Positions 1 through 6,387 of a stretch of 29,452 nt of DNA are shown here, piece after piece. Where the stretch lies: positions 1 through 29,452 of the forward strand of contig CAMNHM010000016.1 in assembly GCA_946539475.1 (NCBI GenBank), written 5' to 3'. The stretch comes from an uncultured Prevotellaceae bacterium. Lineage in GTDB: Bacteria; Bacteroidota; Bacteroidia; Bacteroidales; Bacteroidaceae. How positions within the stretch are numbered: position 1 is the stretch's first letter; each line of letters opens with the position of its first letter. The position numbers and the translations under genes were made by a program. A model generated the notes under the pieces. It searched no databases, was not told where the DNA came from, and worked only from the letters and a program-made list of their open reading frames with translations.

Positions 1-22
1 TATTCAGTTGAGCTAGGGAGCC
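1..22 (-). tRNA. tRNA gene, 5' part only (cut by window edge)
   Basis: Read on the minus strand from position 22, the bases are GGCTCCC, then TA, then GCTC, then AACTGAATA. This fits the opening of a tRNA: a 7-base acceptor strand, positions 8-9 as TA, the first D-stem strand GCTC and a D loop. The rest lies beyond the left edge, so the anticodon cannot be read. The D-loop AACTGAATA recalls Bacteroidales tRNA-Arg, but that is from memory. A well-formed promoter at 44-75 points at this gene, which supports the call. Confidence 0.6.
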
Positions 23-43
23 ATCCTTTTCGTTTTGCGGTTG

Positions 44-75
44 CAAAGGTACGCACTTTTTTTGAACTGACCAAA
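44..75 (-). promoter_or_regulatory. promoter for the tRNA gene
   Basis: On the minus strand there is TTTG (75-72), a 20-base spacer, and TACCTTTG (51-44). This is the Bacteroidetes sigma-ABfr pattern (TTTG at -33, TAnnTTTG at -7). The predicted transcription start, near 37, lies about 15 bases before the tRNA 5' end. No convincing reading frame starts in the interval. Confidence 0.6.
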
Positions 76-85
76 TTTTTTGGCG

Positions 86-102
86 ACTTTTTTCAAAAAA
101 GT
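86..102. terminator. possible weak terminator hairpin
   Basis: A perfect inverted repeat, ACTTTTTT - C - AAAAAAGT, ends at the stop codon of the DUF3078 gene. The stem is almost all A:T and the centre is one base, so any hairpin would be weak. It could stop transcription between the DUF3078 gene and the tRNA, but this is only a possibility. Confidence 0.25.
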
Positions 103-1316
103 TAGAAATTATAGCTAAATCCGAGCGAAGAGTACTCTTTGAACTGCCAATAACCGAGGTCGTCGTCCCATTTGTTGGAGTCGTCGAAGCGTGGGAAGAG
201 GAAGAGATTTGCCGAGATATACTTCGATACGCGTAGCGAGAATGTGTTCTCCCATTCCAGCTCTGCACGGTGGTAGCTGGTGAATCCGTAGAAGCGCGTC
301 TTCCAGGTGACGACGTCGTTGAACTTCCACTGCAGTGAGATGGTGAGCTGCGAACCGAGGTCTGTCAGGTGGTGCTTGTCGGCATCGATGCCATATCGCG
401 ACGGGAACCAGTCGAAGTCGGTGACTGTCTCGTCGTTCTTCTTGCGGAACTGTGAGCGGTCGACATATCGGTAGTTGACTGCGAAGGGCGAGATGTTGAT
501 GGTTCCGGTGAGCTTCTTGTCGAATTTCTCTACCTTATATTCCATACCGAGACCCAGGCTGACGTTCAGCGGCGAGAGGAAGTCGGAGTAGGTGCGGATA
601 TCGTTAGCCTTGAAGCCTCGCGTGAACTGCGTGTAGGCGAGCATCTGCAGCGTGTAGTACCACTTGTTGGCGGCTTGCAGTCCCACCTTGCCGGTGTAGC
701 GGAGCAGGTCCTCGTTGGCTTTGAACTTGTGGAGCTCGTCGGAGCGTGAAGTCTGGAAGCCAAGCTTCATCTCGAGCTTGTTGTCCCACTTCCACTTCGA
801 CTTGTTGTCGTAGTTGGCTTCGAGGGTGAGGCTTCCCACGGCCGAGTAGTTAGACTCGCCGCCCTTGTACCAGTTGCCGCTGACGTAGTTCTGCATGAAC
901 TGCAGGTAGCCGTCGCCTTTACGTGTCCAGAACTTAGGCTTCTCGACGACCACTTCCACGGGGTCGGCCTGTGGTGCCTCGGGCATGGGCTCAGCCTGCT
1001 CGACCATCGTCACTGCCTGTACTACGGGCTGCTCGATGATGTCCTGCCTCAGCTCGCCTGCCTGCTCCTGCTCCTGCTCCGTCACCTCCACGAGGTCGGG
1101 GCGGTTCAGGTAGACGTGCATCAGCGCCTGGTCGATGGCTCGGCTCACCTCGTCGGGGTCGTCGGAGGCTATCGACAGCTGCTCGCCAGCCACGGAGTGG
1201 TAGAAGGTCAGTGGCGCGAAGAGTTTGTAATACTGCCCGTTGACGGGATCGTTCTCCTGTGCGGCGCTGGCGCTGAGCGCCACGACAGCCGCTAATGACA
1301 ACATGATTCTTTTCAT
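102..1316 (-). CDS. DUF3078-family outer-membrane beta-barrel protein
   Basis: This 404-residue protein begins with a signal peptide (MKRIMLSLAAVVALSASAA). I chose the ATG at 1316 because the upstream in-frame extension has no signal-like start and lies over the promoter. Residues from about 75 to 125 form a linker rich in Glu, Gln, Pro and Val. The remaining roughly 270 residues alternate aromatic and polar residues (for example GNWYKGGESNYS and KWKWDNKLEMKLGF) and end in a C-terminal Phe (SLGFSYNF), typical of an outer-membrane beta-barrel. The repeated WKW/YKGG pattern matches my memory of the Bacteroidetes DUF3078 family, whose function is unknown. It is a single gene divergent from yidC. 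Family call fairly sure; role unknown. Confidence 0.8.
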   Translation of the reverse strand: MKRIMLSLAAVVALSASAAQENDPVNGQYYKLFAPLTFYHSVAGEQLSIASDDPDEVSRAIDQALMHVYLNRPDLVEVTEQEQEQAGELRQDIIEQPVVQAVTMVEQAEPMPEAPQADPVEVVVEKPKFWTRKGDGYLQFMQNYVSGNWYKGGESNYSAVGSLTLEANYDNKSKWKWDNKLEMKLGFQTSRSDELHKFKANEDLLRYTGKVGLQAANKWYYTLQMLAYTQFTRGFKANDIRTYSDFLSPLNVSLGLGMEYKVEKFDKKLTGTINISPFAVNYRYVDRSQFRKKNDETVTDFDWFPSRYGIDADKHHLTDLGSQLTISLQWKFNDVVTWKTRFYGFTSYHRAELEWENTFSLRVSKYISANLFLFPRFDDSNKWDDDLGYWQFKEYSSLGFSYNF

Positions 1317-1325
1317 AACTAGGTG

Positions 1326-1333
1326 CAAAGATA
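1326..1333 (-). promoter_or_regulatory. -7 box for the DUF3078 gene
   Basis: TATCTTTG reads leftward from 1333 to 1326, matching TAnnTTTG. Only nine bases separate it from the ATG at 1316, so the leader would be just a few nucleotides. No good -33 TTTG is seen at the usual distance. A start at the next ATG (1304) would give a longer leader but a shorter signal peptide. Confidence 0.45.
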
Positions 1334-1428
1334 GCAATTAATTTTTAAAAATGGGCATGAAAGCTTAAAAAAATCATTCGCGGGGCTGAATTTCTTCGTC
1401 TTCGTTCTTCATTCTTCTTTTTTATTTG

Positions 1429-1436
1429 TACCTTTG
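1429..1436 (+). promoter_or_regulatory. -7 box for yidC
   Basis: TACCTTTG followed by CACC matches the Bacteroidetes -7 box. Transcription would start near 1443, giving a leader of about 80 nt. That leader contains a perfect 12-base palindrome, CGCGCATGCGCG (1467-1478). No clear TTTG lies at -33. Confidence 0.5.
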
Positions 1437-1524
1437 CACCTTGATTTCGACACGAGGGGGCGCTTTCGCGCATGCGCGTACCTTATTTATAAAATAGAGT
1501 AACAAGTAAACGCAAGACAAATAA

Positions 1525-3408
1525 ATGAACAAAAACACGCTAACGGGCTTCGTACTCATAGCCATTGTACTGATTGCCTTCAGCTGGTGGGGACAGAAAG
1601 ACGCCGCTGAGCAGCAGGCAGCCGCTCAGGCTGAGATGGCTTGTCAGGACTCTATCGCCAGGGCAAACGCTCTTTCCAAGGACACCGTCGACGCTGCCAA
1701 GCTGGCAGCACAACAGTTGCAGGCTGACAGCAGCCGCACGTTCTTCGCTGCGATGCAGGTGCAGCAGGGCGAGGACATCGTGCTTCGTAACAGCAAGGTC
1801 GAGCTGACAATCGGTACGAAGGGCGGTGTTGTGAAGAAGGCACGCGTGCTGGGCTACAAGGACTATACTGGCAATGCCGACGTCACGCTCTTCGACGAGC
1901 AGGACCAGAGCCTGAACTTCACCCTGCCTGCCAATGCCAACAAGGAATACGTCAGCACCTCTGACCTTTACTTTCAGCCTACGGAGCACGACGGCACGTC
2001 GGCTACGCTGACGGCTGAGGGCGCCAACGGTGCTAAGATCGTGATGCGCTATCGCCTGGGCGAGAGCTACCTGCTGCACTTCAGCGTAGGAACTGAGGGT
2101 ATGGACGGCATGTTCGCTCCCGGGCGCCAGATGCTGAACGTGGCGTGGCGCGACTCCTGTCGCCAGCAGGAGAAGGGCTATACGTTTGAGAACCGCTATA
2201 CGTCGCTGACATACAAGGAGGTAGGCGGTGGCACCGAGCACCTCAGCGAGGGCAGCGACGACACTGAGACGGCTGAGGAAGCCATCGACTGGGTGGCCTT
2301 CAAGACGCAGTTCTTCGCTGCCGTGCTGATTCCGCGTACGCAGTTTGAGAAGGGTGCCTACCTTGAGAGCACCATGAACACGAAGGAGTCGCACTACCTG
2401 AAGTCGTTTGCTGCCAACCTGCAGACACCCTTCAGCGCGCAGCAGCCCACGGAGTTCGAAATGTACTTCGGCCCCAACGACTTCCAGATCCTGAAGTCGA
2501 TGAACAAGCAGAGCTCCTTTGGACGCGACCTCGACCTCGACGACCTCGTCTACCTGGGATGGTGGCTCGTTAGCTGGATCAACCGCTGGTTCACGCTCTA
2601 CGTCTTCGACGGTCTCACTGCCCTGGGTCTCGGCATGGGTATCGTGCTGATACTCATCACGCTGCTGCTGAAGGCACTGACCTTCCCGATGGTGAAGAAG
2701 AGCTACATGTCGAGCGCCAAGATGCGCGTGCTGAAGCCAAAAATCGAGGAGGCTACCAAGCAGTACGACAAGCCTGAGGACCAGATGATGAAGAACCAGG
2801 TGCAGATGCAGATGTACTCGCAGTACGGCGTGAGCCCGCTGGGCGGCTGTCTGCCGATGCTCATCCAGATGCCTATCTGGATTGCAATGTTCTTCTTCGT
2901 GCCCAATGCCATCCAGCTGCGCGGCGAGAGCTTCCTGTGGATGCAGGACCTGTCGACCTACGATCCCATCGTCGAGTGGTCGAAGCCCATCTGGCTTATT
3001 GGCGACCATCTGTCGCTGACGTGCATCCTCTTCTGCGTGAGCAATATTCTGTATTCCTACATGACGATGCGCCAGCAGCGCGACCAGATGATCGGTCAGC
3101 AGGCGCAGCAGATGAAGGCCATGCAGTGGATGATGTACCTCATGCCCCTGATGTTCTTCTTTATCTTCAACGACTACTCCAGCGGCCTGAACTTCTACTA
3201 CTTCGTCTCGCTGTTCTTCTCGGCAGCCATCATGTGGACGCTGCGCAAGACGACTGACGACGCTAAGCTGCTGGCAAAGCTGGAGGCTAACTACAAGGAG
3301 AACAAGAACAATCCGAAGAAACAGGGCGGGCTTGCTGCCCGTCTGGAGGCCATGCAGAAGCAGCAGGCTGAGATGCAGCGCCTACGCGACCAGATGAAGA
3401 AGCGGTAG
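1525..3408 (+). CDS. yidC: membrane protein insertase YidC
   Basis: YidC inserts proteins into the inner membrane and helps fold them, alone or with SecYEG. The 627-residue product has a first membrane helix at about residues 6-22 (GFVLIAIVLIAFSWWG). A large periplasmic domain follows to about residue 340. The conserved C-terminal insertase domain has several helices from about 360 (GLGMGIVLILITLLLKALTF) and the cytoplasmic segment KMRVLKPKIEEATKQY. The protein ends in a basic tail (LRDQMKKR), as in other Bacteroidetes YidC proteins that bind ribosomes. Length fits the Gram-negative long form. The ATG at 1525 has an A-rich leader and no Shine-Dalgarno. The gene is convergent with the glycosyltransferase at 3699, across the palindromic element. 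Confidence 0.97.
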   Translation: MNKNTLTGFVLIAIVLIAFSWWGQKDAAEQQAAAQAEMACQDSIARANALSKDTVDAAKLAAQQLQADSSRTFFAAMQVQQGEDIVLRNSKVELTIGTKGGVVKKARVLGYKDYTGNADVTLFDEQDQSLNFTLPANANKEYVSTSDLYFQPTEHDGTSATLTAEGANGAKIVMRYRLGESYLLHFSVGTEGMDGMFAPGRQMLNVAWRDSCRQQEKGYTFENRYTSLTYKEVGGGTEHLSEGSDDTETAEEAIDWVAFKTQFFAAVLIPRTQFEKGAYLESTMNTKESHYLKSFAANLQTPFSAQQPTEFEMYFGPNDFQILKSMNKQSSFGRDLDLDDLVYLGWWLVSWINRWFTLYVFDGLTALGLGMGIVLILITLLLKALTFPMVKKSYMSSAKMRVLKPKIEEATKQYDKPEDQMMKNQVQMQMYSQYGVSPLGGCLPMLIQMPIWIAMFFFVPNAIQLRGESFLWMQDLSTYDPIVEWSKPIWLIGDHLSLTCILFCVSNILYSYMTMRQQRDQMIGQQAQQMKAMQWMMYLMPLMFFFIFNDYSSGLNFYYFVSLFFSAAIMWTLRKTTDDAKLLAKLEANYKENKNNPKKQGGLAARLEAMQKQQAEMQRLRDQMKKR

Positions 3409-3412
3409 CCCT

Positions 3413-3700
3413 TTCGAGGTACGGGGTATTATTCGAGGTGCGAGGTACGAGATTTGGTGGCGATTCGGAACGTGGGTTATGAAGGATAGTATATTAACTT
3501 TCGTATAAGGAAAAACATTTAAGTTGCGGCTAAATGTAAAACCTATATAGGGAAAGTTGCAAAACCTTCCTTCATATCCTTCATAAGATACGTTCCCAAG
3601 GCCCGGGAGGTACGTTCGGAAGGCTCGAGAGATACGTTCGGAAGGCTCGAGAGATACGTTCGGAAGGCCCGAGAGATACTAATCTCGCACCTCGCACCTC
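3413..3700. repeat. long palindromic (MITE-like) intergenic element
   Basis: The whole gap between the convergent yidC and glycosyltransferase genes is built from nested inverted repeats. The outer arms are GAGGTGCGAGGTACGAGATT (3435-3454) and its complement at 3681-3700, matching at 19 of 20 bases. Inside these, GGAACGT (3467-3473) pairs with 3590-3596, TTATGAAGGATA (3477-3488) with 3575-3586, and AACTTTCGTATAAGG (3496-3510) imperfectly with 3542-3558. ACATTTA (3515-3521) pairs with 3531-3537 around a 9-base loop. The right side is lengthened by a 22-bp tandem repeat. A related arm lies at 28361-28454. No transposase is present. Confidence 0.75.
3587..3674. repeat. 22-bp tandem repeat, four copies
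   Basis: Four adjacent 22-base units start at 3587, 3609, 3631 and 3653, followed by a 5-base partial unit (GATAC). The third is GATACGTTCGGAAGGCTCGA followed by GA. Units 2-4 differ from each other by one or two bases; the first is more diverged. They sit inside the right half of the palindromic element and are not matched on its left, so they look like a later local expansion. Confidence 0.85.
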
Positions 3701-4466
3701 ACCCCCATTTCAGTTCGAAGATCTTGTAAATGAACTTCAGGCAGATCATCGCCGAGTTGGTGTAGATGCCGTTTTCCCGGCAGGCTCTGACGTCGTCCTT
3801 GATGAGCTGCAGCTTGCTGCTTACGTCGCGCGTGCTGGCACCACCTGTGCGCATGGTGACAAAGTCTATCGGGAGGTATCGTGCGTGTATGTGCTGCTTG
3901 CGGAAGAGGCGTACCATCATCTCGTAGTCAGCTCCCAGCTTGTAGTCGGTGCGGTAGAGTCCTGCCTTGTCGAACACCTCCCTGCGGGCGTAGAACGACG
4001 GATGTGCCGGCATGAAGCCGAATCGCAGCCAGCGGGGGTGGAAGCGCTTTGAGCTGTAGTAGCGCACGCACTTGTCGGGCTCGCCGTCGCGGATGAAGTG
4101 TATGTCGCCATAGACGGCGTCGAGGCTGTCGTCATCGTCGAAGGCAGCGGCCATTCGCTCGAGCACGTCATCCGAGGTGAAGTAGTCGTCGCTGTTGATG
4201 ATGCCCACGATGTCGCCCTGCGCCATGCGGATGCCTTTGTTCATTGCGTCGTAGATGCCGTTGTCCCTCTCGGAAATCCATCGCATGCGTCCTGCAAACA
4301 GTGGCTCGTAGCGGCGTACGATGTCCATCGTCGTGTCAGTGGAGCCTCCGTCGACCACGATATAGTCGATTTCATCGTAGGTCTGACGGAGTACCGACCT
4401 CAGCGTGTCCTCGATGGTTGATGCGCTGTTGTATGCTGCCGTGATAATTGAAATTCTTTTCTTCAT
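3699..4466 (-). CDS. family 2 glycosyltransferase
   Basis: This 255-residue GT-A fold transferase probably adds a sugar to a lipid-linked glycan at the cytoplasmic face of the inner membrane. The N-terminus has the GT2 nucleotide-binding pattern (SIITAAYNSASTIEDTLRSV, residues 6-25), then VVDGGSTD (37-44). The metal-binding SDD is at residues 92-94 (IINSDDYF). A later acidic motif, GADYEMMVRLF, fits the acceptor-side region of the WcaA/WaaE-like GT2 group. The ATG at 4466 was chosen over a GTG one codon earlier. It is divergent from the WecA-like gene about 100 nt away, which places it in the same glycan locus. The donor and acceptor sugars cannot be told from sequence. Its stop codon overlaps the end of the palindromic element. 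Confidence 0.88.
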   Translation of the reverse strand: MKKRISIITAAYNSASTIEDTLRSVLRQTYDEIDYIVVDGGSTDTTMDIVRRYEPLFAGRMRWISERDNGIYDAMNKGIRMAQGDIVGIINSDDYFTSDDVLERMAAAFDDDDSLDAVYGDIHFIRDGEPDKCVRYYSSKRFHPRWLRFGFMPAHPSFYARREVFDKAGLYRTDYKLGADYEMMVRLFRKQHIHARYLPIDFVTMRTGGASTRDVSSKLQLIKDDVRACRENGIYTNSAMICLKFIYKIFELKWG

Positions 4467-4569
4467 CACATTAATAACGCGCGTAACGGTGTAATTATTG
4501 CGGACGACAAAAAAATGTTGCGTTATACAATATTTAGCATTCTTTTGGGTTATTATAGAAAATGTATCT

Positions 4570-5697
4570 ATGACACACTATATACTCTATATCCTTGGAG
4601 CTTTCCTGATGAGCGCCCTGTGCGGATTTCTCATCATGCCTGTCATCCTGGCCTTCTGCAAGCGGAAGGGCCTCTACGACCTTCCTGACGGGCGGAAGAT
4701 CCATCACAACGCCATCCCCCGCCTGGGAGGCATCAGCTTCCTGCCCAGCATGCTGCTGGCATCGCTGGTGGTGGCGGCTACGGGCGACCACTATATGGAG
4801 ACGCATCAGGTGAGCTTGAGCCTATGGTCGGTAGTGTTCTTCTGCAGCCTGCTGATCATCTACGTCGTGGGCATCGTCGACGACCTCGTGGGGCTGGGTG
4901 CCAGGTCGAAGTTTGCTGCGCAGATTGTTGCTGCCACGCTGCTGCCCCTCTCCGGGCTGTACATCAACAACCTCTATGGCTTCTGCGGCATCAACGAGAT
5001 ACCGTTCGTCGTGGGCGCTCCGCTGACGGTGTTCATCATCATCTTCACCTGCAATGCCATCAACCTCATCGACGGCATCGACGGTTTGTCGGCAGGTCTC
5101 TCACTGTTTGCCCTGACGGGCTTCCTCGTGTGCTTCCTGCGCGAGGGGATGTTTCTCTACAGCATACTTATAGCAGGGCTGATGGGCGTGCTCGTGCCCT
5201 TCCTCTATTACAACATCTGGGGTAGCGTCGAGAAGAACCAGAAGATCTTCATGGGCGACTCTGGGTCGTTGACGCTAGGCTTCATCCTGGGCTTCCTCTT
5301 CGTGAAGTTCACGATGGACAATCCGCGCGTGGCTCCCTTCCGACTGGACTCGATGGTACTGGCCTACACGCTGCTCATCGTGCCCGTCTACGACGTCGTC
5401 CGTGTGTCACTCGTACGCCTGCGCCACGGCGTGCCCGTCTTCAGGGCCGACAAGAATCATATCCACCACAAGATGATGCGCGCAGGACTCAGCCAGCATC
5501 AGGCACTGCTGGCAATCCTGGGCCTGGCAGCAGCCTACACGCTGCTGAACCTGCTGCTATGGCAGGTGTGCAGCTTCAGCATCATCGTCGGCATCGATAT
5601 CGTCGTATGGCTGCTCTTCCACCTTGTGCTGAACAAGGCCATCGTCAGACGTGGAAATACTGTTTACCTGCCTAATAATAATCCCGACCTTACATGA
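4570..5697 (+). CDS. WecA/TagO-type undecaprenyl-phosphate sugar-1-phosphate transferase
   Basis: This 375-residue polytopic membrane enzyme of the MraY/WecA superfamily transfers a HexNAc-1-phosphate (usually GlcNAc) from a UDP-sugar to undecaprenyl phosphate. That is the first step of many surface glycans. The family motifs are all visible: the Asp pair D104-D105 (IVDDLVGLG), the N-x-x-D motif NLIDGIDGLSAG from residue 165, FMGDSGS from 227, and HIHH at 297-300. About ten hydrophobic segments are spread along the protein. I use the ATG at 4570, because the longer in-frame start is a TTG and adds a poorly charged, non-conserved segment. The stop overlaps the next start in ATGA, implying coupled translation with a second, unrelated initiating transferase. 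Confidence 0.9.
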   Translation: MTHYILYILGAFLMSALCGFLIMPVILAFCKRKGLYDLPDGRKIHHNAIPRLGGISFLPSMLLASLVVAATGDHYMETHQVSLSLWSVVFFCSLLIIYVVGIVDDLVGLGARSKFAAQIVAATLLPLSGLYINNLYGFCGINEIPFVVGAPLTVFIIIFTCNAINLIDGIDGLSAGLSLFALTGFLVCFLREGMFLYSILIAGLMGVLVPFLYYNIWGSVEKNQKIFMGDSGSLTLGFILGFLFVKFTMDNPRVAPFRLDSMVLAYTLLIVPVYDVVRVSLVRLRHGVPVFRADKNHIHHKMMRAGLSQHQALLAILGLAAAYTLLNLLLWQVCSFSIIVGIDIVVWLLFHLVLNKAIVRRGNTVYLPNNNPDLT

Positions 5698-6269
5698 TCA
5701 AACGACTCTTCGACATCATAGCCTCGGCCTTGGGCCTCATCATCCTGGCACCCGTCTTCCTGGTGATCTACATCATCCTGAAAGTCACCACGATAGGGCC
5801 TGCTATCTTCGTGCAGGAACGCATAGGAAAGGGCGGACGCCCGTTCAATATCTATAAGTTCAGGACAATGATCGTCAACAACGAGCAGAACGGCATCCCT
5901 CAGCTTGCCGAGGCTAACGACGACCGCCTGACACCCTTCGGACGCTGGCTGCGCTCCCATCACCTCGACGAGCTGCCCCAGCTGTGGAACGTGCTGAAGG
6001 GCGACATGTCGTTCATAGGGCCGCGCCCAGAGCGGAAGTACTTCATCGACCAGATCATGGAGCACGACCCCCGCTACGTCGAGCTCTACAAGATTCGTCC
6101 AGGGCTGACGTCGTATGCCACACTCTACAACGGATATACCGACACGATGGAGAAGATGCTGCGACGCCTGGAGCTCGACCTCTATTATCTGGAGCATCGC
6201 TCGTGGTGGTTCGACCTGAAGATTATCACGAAAACCTTTGCAAATGTTCTATTTGGCAAAAAATTCTAG
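5694..6269 (+). CDS. PglC-type monotopic phosphoglycosyltransferase (bacterial sugar transferase)
   Basis: This 191-residue enzyme of the bacterial sugar transferase family moves a sugar-1-phosphate from a UDP-sugar to undecaprenyl phosphate. It has one N-terminal re-entrant membrane segment (FDIIASALGLIILAPVFLVI, residues 5-24), then VQERIGKGGRPFNIYKFRTM. The catalytic Asp-Glu dyad lies in LDELPQLWNVLKGDMSFIGP, followed by RPE. It lacks the extra N-terminal helices of WbaP-type enzymes, so it is the short PglC form. Its typical substrates are UDP-diNAcBac or related 6-deoxy amino sugars, which fits the 4,6-dehydratase gene downstream. The start overlaps the previous stop by 4 nt. A terminator follows at once. 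Confidence 0.92.
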   Translation: MIKRLFDIIASALGLIILAPVFLVIYIILKVTTIGPAIFVQERIGKGGRPFNIYKFRTMIVNNEQNGIPQLAEANDDRLTPFGRWLRSHHLDELPQLWNVLKGDMSFIGPRPERKYFIDQIMEHDPRYVELYKIRPGLTSYATLYNGYTDTMEKMLRRLELDLYYLEHRSWWFDLKIITKTFANVLFGKKF

Positions 6270-6276
6270 AATATGT

Positions 6277-6296
6277 AATCCCTTTTGGGATTTTTT
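6277..6296 (+). terminator. intrinsic terminator after the sugar transferase gene
   Basis: The hairpin AATCCC - TTTT - GGGATT is followed by further T residues to 6296, starting seven bases after the stop codon. It separates the two-gene transferase operon from the dehydratase gene, which has its own promoter. Confidence 0.75.
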
Positions 6297-6352
6297 AACT
6301 AGCGCAATGAAAAAATATAGAGATAATTAGGCGTTTTTCTCCTTTTTTTCAC

Positions 6353-6360
6353 TACCTTTG
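6353..6360 (+). promoter_or_regulatory. -7 box for the 4,6-dehydratase gene
   Basis: TACCTTTG followed by CAGC matches the Bacteroidetes -7 box. It lies 27 bases before the ATG at 6388 and just after the terminator at 6277-6296. A T-rich stretch lies at the -33 position, but no exact TTTG. Confidence 0.55.
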
Positions 6361-6387
6361 CAGCGCAAATGCAGTATTAGACATTCT

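Noticed and set aside
1467..1478. Perfect palindrome CGCGCATGCGCG in the yidC leader as an operator
   Set aside because: A single short palindrome with no second copy or nearby regulator; too little evidence to name it a binding site.
1540..3009. Long 489-codon open frame on the minus strand inside yidC
   Set aside because: It is the mirror of a GC-rich, strongly biased plus-strand gene; its protein is rich in His, Leu, Val and Gln with no recognisable domain.
3587..3674. 22-bp repeats considered as a CRISPR array
   Set aside because: The units are directly adjacent with no unique spacers and there are no cas genes nearby.
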